Under the pieces are notes generated by a model. The model was not told the origin of the DNA. It worked only from the letters and a program-made list of their open reading frames with translations, and did not search any database. The position numbers and the translations under genes were made by a program. A stretch of DNA of 64,000 nt from Deroplatys truncata. Its lineage: Eukaryota; Arthropoda; Insecta; Mantodea; Mantidae. The DNA is taken from assembly GCA_030765065.1 (NCBI GenBank), contig CM060981.1, positions 226,245,152 to 226,309,151 of the forward strand. Reading direction: 5' to 3'. This document shows, piece after piece, positions 31,849 to 43,821 of this stretch. Every line of letters starts with the position of its first letter. The stretch's first letter is position 1.

Positions 31849-33604
31849 TCTGATGTGTTACACTCACATGACTTTCTCTACTCTTGTACAAGCTATTTTT
31901 ACAAACGCTTATTCTCCATCTACTTCATGTTAATCGAGATAAACATTTGCAGACTCTATCTTATTGCTAATTTTCTTGTAGATGTAAGGGGAATATATAT
32001 TTACAAGGACAATATAGAAATACAGTAGCTTTTAAGCACATACATATCTCTTAATAGCTGGTTGCTAGGTGCAGCACCATTCCCTTTGCCACAGATTAAT
32101 ACTCTCTGCATATCCAAGACAAAAAATCTGATGTGTTACACTCACATGACTTTCTCTACTCTTGTACAATCTAATTTTACAAACGCTTATTCTCCATATG
32201 CTTCATGTTAATCGAGATATCGAGATGTCAATCTTATTGGTAATTTTCTTGTAGATGCAAGGGGAATATGGTAGGTTTTAAGCGATAGTCAAATATTTTA
32301 ACGCTGGTTGCTATGTGGCGCATTCCATTCTCTTTGCATGTCCAGGACATAAAAAACTGAATAACGAATTTGAGAAAAAGTATAAGTATTGGAAAATTTA
32401 AGGAAATAACAAGCAATATCCCGAAAACGGTTCACTCAACAAAAGAAATTTATATGACATAAATTGTGTATTTTAACGCGATCTACATTTTTTGTGTAGT
32501 AAAATTTTGTCTATCTCTTATGGTTTACCAGTTATGCAAAAGTCGTTCACAATGAAGAATACTTTTGGAGACATTCCCAGAAAATTCGAGATCTACATTT
32601 CATTTCTCATGACATTATCTTAAACATATGATATTTTCATCAAAATCGTTAGAGCCATTTTTGAGAAAATTAAACTTTTCGAAAAATGTTCCATGTAAAG
32701 GGTAGTCTGGGGTGGGGGGATTTTCTTGAAAACCTTCGTGTCGCATCTCTGGAAGATACTGGACCTAAATACCAAGTTTGGTGTTTATCCGACTGTTCGT
32801 TTCTGAGTTATGCTGTTCACAGACACACACACACACACACACACACGGACATGTTTCCAAAAATGCTTTTTTTGGATTTAGGAGGTCTCAAAACATGTAT
32901 TTCCGGTGAAATCTCGGTATCGAATTTTTGAGTGGAATGCAATACTTCCCCTACTTACTATACGTAGTAGAGAAAGTAAAAAATGAATAACAAATTCCCA
33001 TTTGAGAAAATAAGTATTGAAAAATTTAAGGGAATAACAAGCAATATCTCGAAAATGGTTCACTCAACAACAAAAAAATGTATATGACAAACTGTGTATT
33101 TTAACGCTATCTACAGTTTTTGTGTAGTAAAATTTTGTCTATCTCTTATGGTTTACCCGTTATGCGAAAGTCGTTCACAATGAAGAATACTTTTGGAGAC
33201 ATTCCCAGAAAATTCAAGATATACATTTTATTTGTCATGAAAATATCTTAAACATATGATATATTAATCAAAATGGTTAGAGCCATTTTTGAGAAAATTA
33301 GAATTTTCGATAAAATGTTCCATGTATAGAGTAATCTGGGGTGGGGGAATTTTCTTGAAAACCTTCTTGTCGCATCTCTGGAAGATACTGAACCTAAATA
33401 CCAAGTTAGGTGTTTATCCGACTGTTCGTTTCTGAGTTATGCTGTACACAGATGCACACACAGACACACACACGGACATGTTTCAAAAATGCTTTTTTTT
33501 GGATTCAGGGGGTCTCAAAACATATATTTCCGGCGAAATCTCGGTATCGAATTTTTGGGTGGAATACAATACTTCCCCTACTTACTATACGTAGTAGAGA
33601 AAGT
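31849..33604 (+). repeat. RepA copy split by a second RepA
   Basis: The first part, 31849-32126, ends in tatccaagacaaaaaa. The second part resumes at 32978 with aaaaaatgaataacaaattc and ends at gtagtagagaaagt (33604). A sister copy (about 63200) shows the same junction uninterrupted (tccaagacaaaaaagtgaat). Joining the two parts gives one full element of about 0.9 kb. Confidence 0.9.
32127..32977 (+). repeat. RepA copy nested in another RepA
   Basis: An 851-bp copy from tctgatgtgttacactcaca to tacgtagtagagaaagt. It carries a short (CA)n at about 32821-32846. Six As stand on each side, at the A-run of the host RepA. Confidence 0.92.
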
Positions 33605-34117
33605 AAAAATATGTTTGCCTTAAGTTCAGATTTATAACTCATAAACAGTTTTAACATGGAAATTAAATGCATACAATAAAATAACATTTAACCAGCCACT
33701 TAACACCTGAGAAGCACAACAATTTACTACACAATATGATAAACATAAAATTTATCCCGCCCTTGCTGTTTAAGGTATAGGTAATTGTCAAAAACGGTTA
33801 ATAAATAAGATTTAAGTTTTTGGTTCGGGATAAATACTTTTCAAACCAGCGGCCTCATGTTCGATTCTTGGCTGGTATGGGGGAAGTTTACTTTAACCAG
33901 AATCATTCCCTACCCTCCGCAGACTCTGGAAGTATAAGTGAATATGAGTGTTTAAAAAATGAACAAAAAACCAAACTTTAAATACCTACAGCTCAACGAA
34001 TTACAGCACAATCAGTTATTTCTCAAGTCAAACTCCTGACATGGCTATAGAGGTTAAAGTGGACTTAACAGATTCAACAAATGATAATCTTTTCCGGAAA
34101 TAGCTACAAAGATTGAA
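33605..34117. other. Spacer with no supported gene
   Basis: AT-rich. A tRNA-like string at about 33850-33890 (ccagcggcctcatgttcgat) could be a degraded SINE head. Confidence 0.35.
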
Positions 34118-35200
34118 ATTGAGTTCTTATTTATAAACGCTCTTTAACTGCTATGGTTCTTAGCGTCCCATTCTATATTGGGCGTGAAAGACCGGTAATT
34201 TTGTTCGGAGGCTTCTTTGTCAGGCTTGAGGTTCTTTCACGTGCCGTAACTCTACGACACGGGACCACCGGCTTTACTTCCCTTCCGAAGGAAGGCCATG
34301 TTAAGTATTTTTGCTTTCTCTACTACGTATAGTGAGTAGGGGAAGTATTGTATTCCACCCAAAAATTCGATACCGAGATTTTACCGGAAATATATGTTTT
34401 GATGCCCCCTGAATCCAAAAAAAGATTTTTGGAAACATGTCCGTGTGTGTGTCTGTATGTGTGTCTGTGAACAGCATAACTCAGAAACGAACAGTTGGAT
34501 AAACACCAAACTTGGTATTTAGGTTCAGTATCTTCCACAGATGCGACACGATGGTTTTCAAGAAAACCCTTCCACCACAGATTATCCTATACATGGAAAT
34601 TTTTCGAACATTTTAATTTTCTCAAAAATGGTTCTAACGATTTTGATTAAAATATCATATGTTTAAGATATTTTTATGACAAATGAAATGTATATCTCGA
34701 ATTTTCTGGAATGTCTCCAAAAGGTCCTTCATTGTGAACGACTTTTGCATAACTGGTAATCCATAAGAGAATGTTACTACACAAAAAATGTAGTTCGCGT
34801 TAAAATACACAATTTATGTCATATACATTTTTGTTGTTGAGTGAACCGTTTTCGAGATATTGCTTGTCATTCCCTTAAGTTTTCCAATACTTATACTTTT
34901 TCTCAAATTCGTTATTCATTTTTTTGTCCTGGACATGCACATAGCAACCAGCTCTTAAAATATTTGACTATCACTTAAAGCCTAGCAATTTCCCTTGCAT
35001 CTACAAGAAAATTAGCAATAAGATTAACATCTCGATATGTCGATTAACATGAAGCATATGGAGAATAAGCGTTTGTAAAAATAGTTTGTACAAGAGTAGA
35101 GAAAGTCATGTGAATGTAACACATCAGATTTTTATACCCGAAGAAACCCGAGATCTTGGGAACTGGAGGATAGCATGCCACCCCTAGGCCGGGAAGGACT
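34118..35200 (-). mobile_element. SINE family A copy, split by RepA
   Basis: Reverse-oriented SINE body at 34118-34312 (cttagcgtcccattctatat, gggaccaccggctttacttc, cttccgaaggaaggccatg). The head side continues after the RepA insertion at 35129-35200 (tcttgggaactggaggatag, catgccacccctaggcc). The two parts together follow the block order of the copies at 19406 and 49140. Confidence 0.8.
34313..35128 (-). repeat. RepA copy inserted in a SINE
   Basis: An 816-bp reverse-oriented copy from gctttctctactacgtatag to gtaacacatcaga. Five Ts flank both sides, within the T-run that sister SINEs show only once (five bases). Confidence 0.9.
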
Positions 35201-35237
35201 ACTAAGAAATAGCTGCATTACACATTTCGTTATACAG

Positions 35238-35870
35238 GGTGTGTTTGAAGCCCACCGACAAGCTTAGGAGGTGATTCCTGACTGGAAATGGAGCATAAAA
35301 TTTCACATTACGTTGTGTCCGGAAATGCATAGTTTTCGCGTTAGACATCAAATAAACAGCTCTGGCTTACAGTACAGCGCCTGAGTCCCATCCATGTCAC
35401 AACAGATGTTCAATGTGGCCTCTATGGGATGCAATGCACACGTTCACACATCGCATCATGTTCGATGAATGTCATCACAGGCTACGTGGACACGCTGTTG
35501 AAGGGTCTGAACATCAGTAACAGGTTCGCCGTACACAATGCTTTTCAGATGCCCCCAGAAGTAATAATCAGGGGATTTAAGTCCGATAATCGAGCAGGTC
35601 ATACAACAGGGCCTCAGCTCCTATCCAACGTCTGGAGAGGATGTTGAGGTGTCGGCGAACATTAAAGCAAAAGTGAGCTGGCGCTCCATCGTGCTGCAGC
35701 CTTATTGCCAAAGGCATATTCTCCAGCAGAGGAGGCAGAGTTTTTTTGCAGGAACTCCAGATAGATTTCTCCGCTCGGGCGTTGTGCAAGAAGACAGCTC
35801 ACGCACTGCGACCTGCATACATCTATTGTGGCTACCTTCCCCCAGGAAGAAGGTATGAAGTGAAGAAACT
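35238..35870 (-). pseudogene. Mariner-like transposase 3' remnant
   Basis: The minus strand reads LPPLLENMPLAIRLQHDGAP, then AHFCFNVRRHLN...SRRWIGAEA (about 35750-35620) with the catalytic HDGAPAHF block. Damaged linker and tail regions follow, down to about 35400. The outer end cagggtgtgtttgaagccca at 35236 next to TA resembles a terminal repeat. The upstream half, with the first catalytic Asp, is absent. It belongs to the same transposase group as 24665-25515. Confidence 0.7.
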
Positions 35871-36119
35871 CAGGAGGCTACAGGCTGCAGAGACGCGCAG
35901 AAGTGCATAACAGTTCCAGGCTCGAGGACCCTCCAACTACTGGACCTGCCTAGGGAGAGCGATGAACGACCCGTCGACCAACCAGCTCTCTGGTGTCCAC
36001 GGAGAGTACTCTTTCCTTTGAGCATTCTCGGCGCCATCTGTCAGGCACTGCCAAATACCACGAAACCTAGAAGTACGCTGTAGGATGGAAAGGAAACGGA
36101 ATGGAAGGAAAATTATGGA
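35871..36119. other. Unassigned spacer
   Basis: Mixed-composition DNA, including a ggaaaggaaacggaatgg purine-rich stretch leading into a SINE. No gene seen. Confidence 0.35.
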
Positions 36120-36275
36120 AAGGAAATCGTGGCAGGTAAGAAACAACCCAGAATTCGCCTACCGAGCAGGAAAGACCACAACAACTCAAGGTAAGAGTGG
36201 ACGGTCGACGGGAATCGGACCCGAAACTCCCAAATTCGAGCCTCACACGTTACTGCCGAGCCATCTTGCTTGGTA
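36120..36275 (-). mobile_element. SINE family B copy (tRNA-derived)
   Basis: The minus strand has the head CCAAGCAAGATGGCTCGGCA (A box), then gtgtgaggctcgaatttggg and a B-box region ttcgggtccgattcccgtcg, followed by the ccttgagttgttgtggtctt-type body. The same family is at 46737, 47369 and 61553 (plus) and 48690 and 60560 (minus). Confidence 0.75.
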
Positions 36276-36829
36276 ATGTCTATCCTTACATTTCTTCTGT
36301 GAATCATAAATGGCAACAGCAAATAGGTCAGAGACCATGAACCAAATAGTCTATGCTGCACAGTGAAGTTGTTGTTTTATTGTGGTCTATCCTTAAAATA
36401 AAGTATATCTGCAAAAAGCAAATGGGAAAGGAATCACGGAAGGCCTACTAGCGTCTTCCATTCTGTATTGTAATCAATAAAATATAGTTTTTATGGCATA
36501 TGATGTAAGAAATTATTTTTCATTTTGACATCAGAATCGTATTACTCGAAAATTATTGCCCATTATTCTTATTAAATTAGAGTGGAATGAAATAGTGGTG
36601 TTTTAAGTGGTTGTGAACAATTAAATGTTTTGTGTGGCATAATATCAAACACTGGGGGAAGAAGACGTGCTCTGGTCTCATCTTTATGAAAGTTATGTTA
36701 TAATAACCATTTAAAATTCGTAATGATAAATGCTATGCCTGAGAGCGTCTATTTGTTTTTACTTTTTTTCTGCGTCTTTAATTCATGGGGTATTATGGCG
36801 TATTATTAATTTCGTTGTCATTACCAGAC
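36276..36829. other. AT-rich spacer
   Basis: No supported gene or repeat end. Confidence 0.4.
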
Positions 36830-37330
36830 GCACTGTTGTGCTGTATTGTTGTTACCAGACGTAGCATTATTGCGTTTCCTTAGATATATATTCGGCTTAA
36901 CGGTCTCTCCTTTCGGTGCGGATGACGTCAAAGGGAGAGATCTGTTTGAAACTGTCTGGTGTGACGTCAGCCCTATCTGGCTTTGGCTAGACACGCTTGG
37001 TGTGGGGAAAAGATAGCGTCACTTCAGTGTAAGTGGTCGTTGGGGCCAGACGCGTGTATGGCCGGTCTACGGTCTCTGGCATCTCCCTCCATCCTGTTTC
37101 CTTTGACATTGTGTAGAGTCACCAAATGTTTTTGTGAATAAATCCCAGGTAATGTGTGTTATGTAATCTTTCAGTGTAATATAAAACCCACGCCTTCCTC
37201 TTAATTCTACACACCAAGGTCCCGGACTTTTGCTTCCAGCGAGTTGCGCCAGCCCCCTGTGCATGTTGGGGTGACCTAAATGAAATCATTTTCTAGTAAC
37301 CTTATTGGCCTTCACCCCAACATGTAACAA
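36830..37330 (+). repeat. Possible solo LTR or LTR fragment
   Basis: A GC-richer island with a promoter-like order: gatatatattcgg (TATA-like, 36882 on), then a GC-rich stretch and an AATAAA at about 37136-37142 followed by GT-rich DNA. At its right side tgttggggtgacc (37266 on) is mirrored by tcaccccaaca (about 37314-37324), as LTR termini TG...CA can be. No second copy, primer-binding site or coding region is seen nearby, so this is tentative. Confidence 0.3.
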
Positions 37331-37556
37331 TATAAATCAGATAGTATGTCTCTTTCAACAACCGCCGGTTAAAATATTTTATTAAAACGTACAAAACAGA
37401 TTACTATACTATGAAAAATAATAACCTTCAGTTCATAATCATTTTTGTTGTAGTAATAAACCAACCGTTTTCTTTATTTGCTTTTGTTTCCCTTCACGAA
37501 GTCACAATATGCACAATTTTACTTTCCAGATTATATTGACATAAATTCTCATAATT

Positions 37557-37610
37557 AATGAATAATAATAATAATAATATAGCTGAATATAATAATAGTA
37601 ATAATACAAT
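37557..37610. repeat. (AAT)n-rich stretch
   Basis: aataataataataataat followed by imperfect aataatagtaataata. Confidence 0.9.
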
Positions 37611-37656
37611 TTTCATTCCATTACTTATAAGACAATACAGTTTTAAATAAAAAAAA

Positions 37657-38550
37657 TCTGATGTGTTACACTCACATGACTTTCTCTACTCTTGTACAAT
37701 CTAATTTTACAAACGCCTATTCTCCATATGCTTTATGTTAATCGAGATATCGAGATGTCAATCTTATTGCTAATTTTCTTGTAGATGCAAGGGGAATATG
37801 GTAGCTTTTAAGCGATGGTCAAATATTTTAACGCTGGTTGCTATGCGGCGCATTCCATTCTCTTTGCAAGTCCAGGACATAAAAAAATGAATAACGAATT
37901 TGAGAAAAAGTACAAGTATTGGAAAATTTAAGGGAATAACAAGCAATATCTCGAAAACGGTTCACTCAACAAAAGAAATGTATATGACATAAGTTGTGTA
38001 TTTTAACGAGATCTACATTTTTGTGTAGTAAAATTTTGTCTATCTCTTATGGTTTACCAGTTATGCAAAAGTCGTTCACAATGAAGAATACTTTTGGAGA
38101 CATTCCCAGAAAATTCGAGATATACATTTTATTTCTCATGACATTATCTTAAACATATGATATTTTAATCAAAATCGTTAGAGCCATTTTTGAGAAAATT
38201 AAAATTTTCGAAAAATGTTCTATGTAAAGGGTAGTCTGGGGTGGGGGGATTTTCTTGAAAACCTTCGTGTCGCATCTCTGGAAGATGCTGAACCTAAATA
38301 CCAAGTTTGGTGTTTATCCGACTGTTCGTTTTTGAGTTATGCTGTTCACAGACACACACACAGACACACACACAGACATACACACACACAGACACACACA
38401 CACACACAGACACACACACGGACATGTTTCCAAAAATGCTTTTTTTGGATTCAGGAGGTCTCAAAACATGTATTTCCGGTGAAATCTCGGTATCGAATTT
38501 TTGGGTGGAATGCAATACTTCCCCTACTTACTATACGTAGTAGAGAAAGT
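37657..38550 (+). repeat. RepA copy, full length
   Basis: An 894-bp copy with both termini and a long CA-rich array (38349-38420, interspersed with CAGA). Flanks: A-run on the left, aataattcaac on the right. Confidence 0.95.
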
Positions 38551-38767
38551 AATAATTCAACTTCCATGGGCGAATCATTTGCGACCGTAGTGCAGAGCAG
38601 AATATCTTCGCATGGCTTTGAAATCCGTGCTAAAAACTCGGCTGGTGGATTATGACTAATCTAGTTGGAAATGGGCATAATTAATTATTATTAATGATGG
38701 CTTTAGTATTAAACTGATCCGGGTTCTGTTTCACTTTTTCTACTGGTTACACATTCCATCAAAAAAA

Positions 38768-39462
38768 TCTGATGTGTTACACTCACATAACTTTCTCTAC
38801 TCTTGTACAACCTAATTTTACAAACGCCTATTCTCCATATGCTTCATGTTAATCGAGATATCGAGATGTCAATCTTATTGGTAATTTTCTTGTAGATGCA
38901 AGGGAAATATGGTAGCTTTTAAGCGATAGTCAAATATTTTAACGCTGGTTGCTATGTGATGGATTCCATTCTCTTTGCATGTCCAGGACATAAAAAAATG
39001 AATAACGCATTTGAGAAAAAGTATAAGTATTGGAAAATTTAAGGAAATAACAAGCAATATCTCGAAAACGGTTCACTCAACAAAAGAAATGCATATGACA
39101 TAAGTTGTGTATTTTAACGCGATCTACATTTTTTGTGTAGTAAAATTTTGTCTATCTCTTATGGTTTACCAGTTATGCAAAAGTCGTTCACAATGAAGAA
39201 TACTTTTGGAGACATTCCCAGAAAATTCGAGATATACATTTCATTTCTCATGACATTACCCTAAACATATGATATTTTCATCAAAATCGTTAGAGCCATT
39301 TTTGAGAAAATTAAAATTTTCGAAAAATCTTCCATGCAAAGGGTAGTCTGGGGTGGGGGGATTTTCTTGAAAACCTTCGTGTCGCATCTCTGGAAGATAC
39401 TGAACCTAAATACCAAGTTTGGTGCTTATCCGATTGTTGGTTTTTGAGTTATGCTGTTCACA

Positions 39463-39503
<41 letters not shown>

Positions 39504-39658
39504 ACATACACACAGACACACACACACGGACATGTTTCCAAAAATGCTTTTTTTGGATTCAGGAGATCTCAAAACGTGTATTTCCGGTGAAATCTCGGTA
39601 TCGAATTTTTGGGTGGAATGCAATACTTCCCCTACTTACTATACGTAGTAGAGAAAGT
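38768..39658 (+). repeat. RepA copy, full length
   Basis: An 891-bp copy with both termini and a CA array at 39462-39529. It differs from 37657-38550 mainly in the array and at scattered bases. It starts only about 220 bases after the previous copy ends, in the same orientation. Confidence 0.95.
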
Positions 39659-39691
39659 AAAAATTTAGCTAGTGAGGTTTTATCAAAAATA

Positions 39692-40075
39692 ATCATTTGG
39701 AAACTCCCTAAATTAAAAAAAAGGCTTTTTAGATAAAAAGTTCCGTGTGTATGTGCTTGTGTGTATGAATTATATAACTCAAAATATTAAAAGTCGGTTA
39801 AGTGTTATTTAAATTCAACCTTTCCAAGGATGCAACACTAAGATTTTCAAGAAAATCCCCCACCCCAAACAAACCTTTACATGAAAAAAAATTCTTATTT
39901 ACTATTTTTTCAAAAATGTCTCTAAGATTTTGATTAAAATACCATATGCTTAGGATATTTTCATTGCAAATAAAATGTATCTCTTGAATTTTCTGGGAGA
40001 AGCCTAAGAAACTTCTTCACTCTGAATGACTTTGTATAATTTGCTAAACCGTAAGAGATGGACGAAATAAAATTT
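39692..40075 (-). repeat. RepA fragment, reverse orientation
   Basis: Internal RepA sequence without either end: ttccgtgtgtatgtgcttgt, agattttcaagaaaatcccc, ttttgattaaaataccatat and aataaaatgtatctcttgaa in order. Confidence 0.75.
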
Positions 40076-40496
40076 TAAAAAATCAAAGATAATGGTATTT
40101 AAAAAGAGCTATAAATTGAAGAAGGAGGAAAATGGTATGTGGAAGGGGAAGAGTTGCAAATAGTAAACAAGTTTGATATTTGGGAGTGTGAATAAGTAGT
40201 AATGGGAGATGGAATGATAACAGCTAAGGGAAGATTAGCAATGACTGTTATAAGCATATGCTTAAAGAAAATACCAGATATGCAAATTAAATGGTTGGAA
40301 AGGGTTTACAAAGCTGTAGTTGAAGCAAAAATGGTCTATGGATCGGAGATTTGGGGAAGTGACAAAGGATGGGAGATGCTTGGTAAAATACATAGATCGT
40401 TCTGTAAATGTATGTTAGGTTTATCTATTTCATCACCTAATGGAGCAGCAATGTTGGAGTTGGGAAGAGTAGGTAGAAGGGCATGATAGTATAAAG

Positions 40497-42705
40497 CAGC
40501 CATGGCGAAACAGTGCTTCGCGATTCAATTTGCTCTTCAGTTGACTCGCGCACTACCCCTCCGTAGCTTCACCCGCCCCTCCACCTCCTACCCATGCCAG
40601 CGTGGTCAGTACTACGTCAAACAGTGGTGACTAGCAAAGCAACGTTCGAAGAGCAGAACATTTCATGGAATGGGAGGAGAAGTTCTTCGTTGAGGATGGT
40701 GGCAATGCAAAATGTTTAATATGTCGCAAAGCGGAGTAATGCAATTCAACATGAAACGCCATTACAATGCTTATCATTCCGAATATGCCAAGTTACAAGG
40801 TAAGTTGGGTCTGTAATTATTGTTATTAGTAAACATTTTATTTAATGAGACTTTAATTGTTATTTAAACTACAAGTCAGACTGCTAATTTTCAATATGTT
40901 CACAGGACGCGATAGAACGCAGGAATGTTTGAAATTCATAAAAAACAATGGACCTAAACCAACTACAAAGACTCAAACTATGGCAGAGAAAAGAAATCAC
41001 GCTAGTTATATTGTAACCTGGGAAATTGCAAAGGCCTTAAGGCATTTAAGGAAGGAGAATTTATTAAAACATGTTTAATTGCTGGGATTTTATGTCCTCA
41101 ACAGGTCCATAATTTCGAGTGCTAGCATATTTTCCGACAAACCACTGCAAAGAAAGTTGAAGTGCTTTCTGCCGACGTAATAAGGCAGAAGGATTTGAAA
41201 ATGACTGACTTTGTGAAGTTTTCTCCTGCACTGGACGAGAGTACAGATGTAACTCGCACCTCAATTGGCCATTTTCATTCGAGGTGTTGATAAGGAACCT
41301 AATGTTGAAGAGTATTTGCTCGATTTAGTGCCACTAAAAGGCAGTACTACTGGCGAGGAGATATTTAAATCTCTAAAAATTAGTATTGAAAGATATTGTT
41401 TACAGTGGTCAAAATTAGTATCAGACGGAGCCAAGGCCATGGTTAGGGAAAACGTGGGTTGATTGACAGGATAAAACATTTTTTTTCAGTGATAAAGGTA
41501 TTTCGAGCAATTTTTATGCTTGGCATTGTCTGTTGCATCAAGAAGCACTTTTTGCCAAGTCAGTTACACTACAACAGTGATGGATTGTGTTGTGAACAAA
41601 ATAAAAGGAAGTGCTTTGAAACACCGACAGTTTCGAAATATGTATACTTAAAATATGGGAGAATCATTTCAATATATTAACTATTTGTGTGATGTTAGAT
41701 GGCTTAACAGAGGTGCAATGTTACGTCGGTTCTTCGACCTCAGAGATGCATTCCCCGGATTCATGAAAGAAAAGGCAATTTATTTTAGCTTTACATTTAC
41801 ATTATTCTCATATGCTTTAAGGTCATTTTATTGTAATTTTATTGTTTCCTTATTTTAGGGAATTGAAATTTAGGAACTAAATAACGAGGTCTGGGTCTGC
41901 GACTTAAATTTCTTATGCGGTATATGTACGCACTTAAACTGAATACTACATTTCAACGACGCAATCAAAATATTGTTGATAGGTATAGTTCAGTGCAGAC
42001 GTTCGTAAACACACTTTCACTCTGGGTATATCACTTGAAAGAGGGGTAGGTGTACTATTTTCCATGTTTAAATCTCCTTTCAAATTTCTCCTCAGATAAA
42101 TTCAGTACCTACATTAGTATTCTCTTAACACTTAAAAGTGAATTTTGTGATTACAAATTTCGTGATTTCAGGGTTTTTAAATATGATATATCAGTGTATG
42201 TCTATCCGTTAAACATAGACGTAAGAAAGGCGAGAATGAATCTGCAAGAGGAGCTGATTCATTTACAATCTTACGAAATCATGAAAGTCAGATGCAAGGA
42301 TTTAATAGGAGTGGAATGCTTTAAAATCTTATGCGACAATAAATATCCGAAACTTCGATTATATGCAATTTCCATGGAAGCAATGTTTTGTACAACGTAC
42401 GTCTGTGAATAGTTATTTTCCATGATTAAATTAGTAAAAAGCAAATGCAGATCCCGACAGACGAACGAACATCTTCATGACCATTACATCTAGCTGTAAA
42501 CAAATAATTCCCGATTTCGAATCTCTCATTGTAAACGACATCGGAGAAGCTTAATTTATTTTAAATACAGAGTACAGGACGCCACTGAATCAGTTCATTC
42601 TTTACCACTAACCCGCCCGCCTTCCAAATTCTCCCCCTTCCGTAGCTTTGTTATCCAGGTTGCATCAAGGTGCTTCGGGGCAGGCTTACAGTCTCGCCAT
42701 GCCTG
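40497..42705 (+). mobile_element. hAT element inserted in a LINE, 8-bp duplication
   Basis: A 2209-bp element with imperfect terminal repeats CAGCCATGGCGAAAC (left) and the inverse of CAGGCATGGCGAGAC (right). It is flanked by the identical octamer gtataaag at 40489-40496 and 42706-42713. The host sequence on both sides is one LINE reading direction, so the insertion is certain. Its transposase is heavily degenerate. Confidence 0.93.
40660..42520 (+). pseudogene. hAT transposase pseudogene (BED finger, GTF2IRD2/SCAND3-like type)
   Basis: Pieces in order: MEWEEKFFVEDGGNAKCLIC and, shifted, NMKRHYNAYHSEYAKLQ (BED-type zinc finger, 40664-40800). Next come EKRNHASYIVTWEIAKAL (about 40985) and SPALDESTDVTRTS, followed in another frame by FIRGVDKEPNVEEYLLDLVP (41225-41330). 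VSDGAKAMVRENVG (about 41420) follows. Finally CEQLFS-like and MIKLVKSKCRSRQTNEHLHD (about 42420-42485) form the dimerisation region. This order matches the hAT group from which vertebrate GTF2IRD2/SCAND3 parts were derived. At least five frameshifts and several stops. No function remains. Confidence 0.75.
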
Positions 42706-43449
42706 GTATAAAGGATACTTAAATATTGGCATAGATTGAAATCATTGGACGAGCATAATATCTTTAAACAATGTTTAATAATACAAGAAAAATCCAATGA
42801 TGGGATGAACTGAGCTCAAGGAATAAGGAGAATTTTAGAGGAAATAGGAATGAGTAACTTATGGGAGGGGAGAGAGAGGTTAGTTAAAGGTTTCTGGAAA
42901 GAAGTGAGGAACAGAGTAGAAGATATAGAGAAACAAGAATTATTTCAAAGTCTGGAAGGAAAGAAAAGTTTGGAACTATATAGACAATTAAAGGTGGACT
43001 GGGGAAGGGAGAAGTATGTGGATGTAGGTAATAGGTTAGTGAGAGGAGGGTGGGCCTGGTCTAGATTAAGTGCACATAGGTTAAGGGGAGATAGGAAGGG
43101 AGTGAATTTGAATAGGTGTCCTCTTTGTGGAGAGGCAGATAATGATCTGCATCATATAATTGAATGTGAAGATACTTAAGTTCTGGAGAGATCAGTTTTT
43201 ACGTAAAGAATGGGAGAATGTTGACAAAGAAGTATTAAAAGTTAAGATAATGAAAATACAAAAGGAGAGTAAGAGAAAAATAGTTTAGAAAAATAAAGCA
43301 ATATGAATTTGTTGTGACTCACCATGCATAAATAACCACGGTGTTAAAATGCATGATGGACCAAAGAAAGAAAAAATAGCAACTCAAAGTAATGTATTAA
43401 AAATTGCAAGAATTTTGTATAGCATTATTGAAATAAATATATACATACT

Positions 43450-43821
43450 GCACAAAAAATGTAGATCTCTTTAAAGCACACAATTTATGTCAAATAATTT
43501 CTGTGGCGTTAACCGCTTCCGAGATATTCTTTGTTATTGGTTTGAATTTTCCAACACTTATTTCTCAACCGTAAATCGCTGTTCTTCGTGTTCATGCACA
43601 GAGAACGGAATTCCAAAGTCATCACATAGCGACTGGCTTTGAAAATACTTGACTGTCGCTTTAGCTTATTGCATTCATCTTATACTTACAACGAAAATGT
43701 AATGGTGTAATGGAGATTTATCTGTGTTACTACGAAGTAGATACAAAAATAAGCTTAAGTAGAATGGTTTGTAGAGGAATGAATGAGCAAACTGATGTGT
43801 AAGCAACACATAAGGTCTTTC
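43450..43821 (-). repeat. RepA fragment, reverse orientation
   Basis: Diverged RepA sequence (gcacaaaaaatgtagatctc, cgagatattctttgttattg, catagcgactggctttgaaa) ending at an altered TCTGATG end (actgatgtgtaagcaacaca). Confidence 0.7.

Larger units (their letters stand above)
40085..43310 (+). pseudogene. LINE ORF2 C-terminal part, split by a hAT element
   Basis: The first part (40085-40496) reads VNKFDIWE and, shifted, QIKWLERVYKAVVEAKMVYG, SEIWG, LGKIHRSFCKCMLGL and ELGRVGRRA. The second part (42714-43310) resumes with LKYWHRLKSLDEHNIF and includes an intact 109-codon frame (42850-43179) ending in CPLCGEADNDLHHIIEC, a zinc-knuckle-like CxxC...HxxxxC motif as in LINE C-termini. Joining across the hAT insertion restores the normal order. 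The same family occurs at 58560-59480 on the minus strand. Confidence 0.78.

Noticed and set aside
32686-32931. Open frame in RepA as a host protein with a His/Thr repeat
   Set aside because: It recurs only inside copies of the same repeat, has no start in older copies, and its HT tract is just the CA microsatellite; kept only as a low-interest finding.
36830-37330. Confident LTR retrotransposon
   Set aside because: Only one LTR-like segment, no primer-binding site or coding region seen; reported with low confidence only.
38215-38655. 146-codon frame as a gene
   Set aside because: It starts in RepA, runs through its CA array and leaves the repeat at the far end; a repeat artefact.
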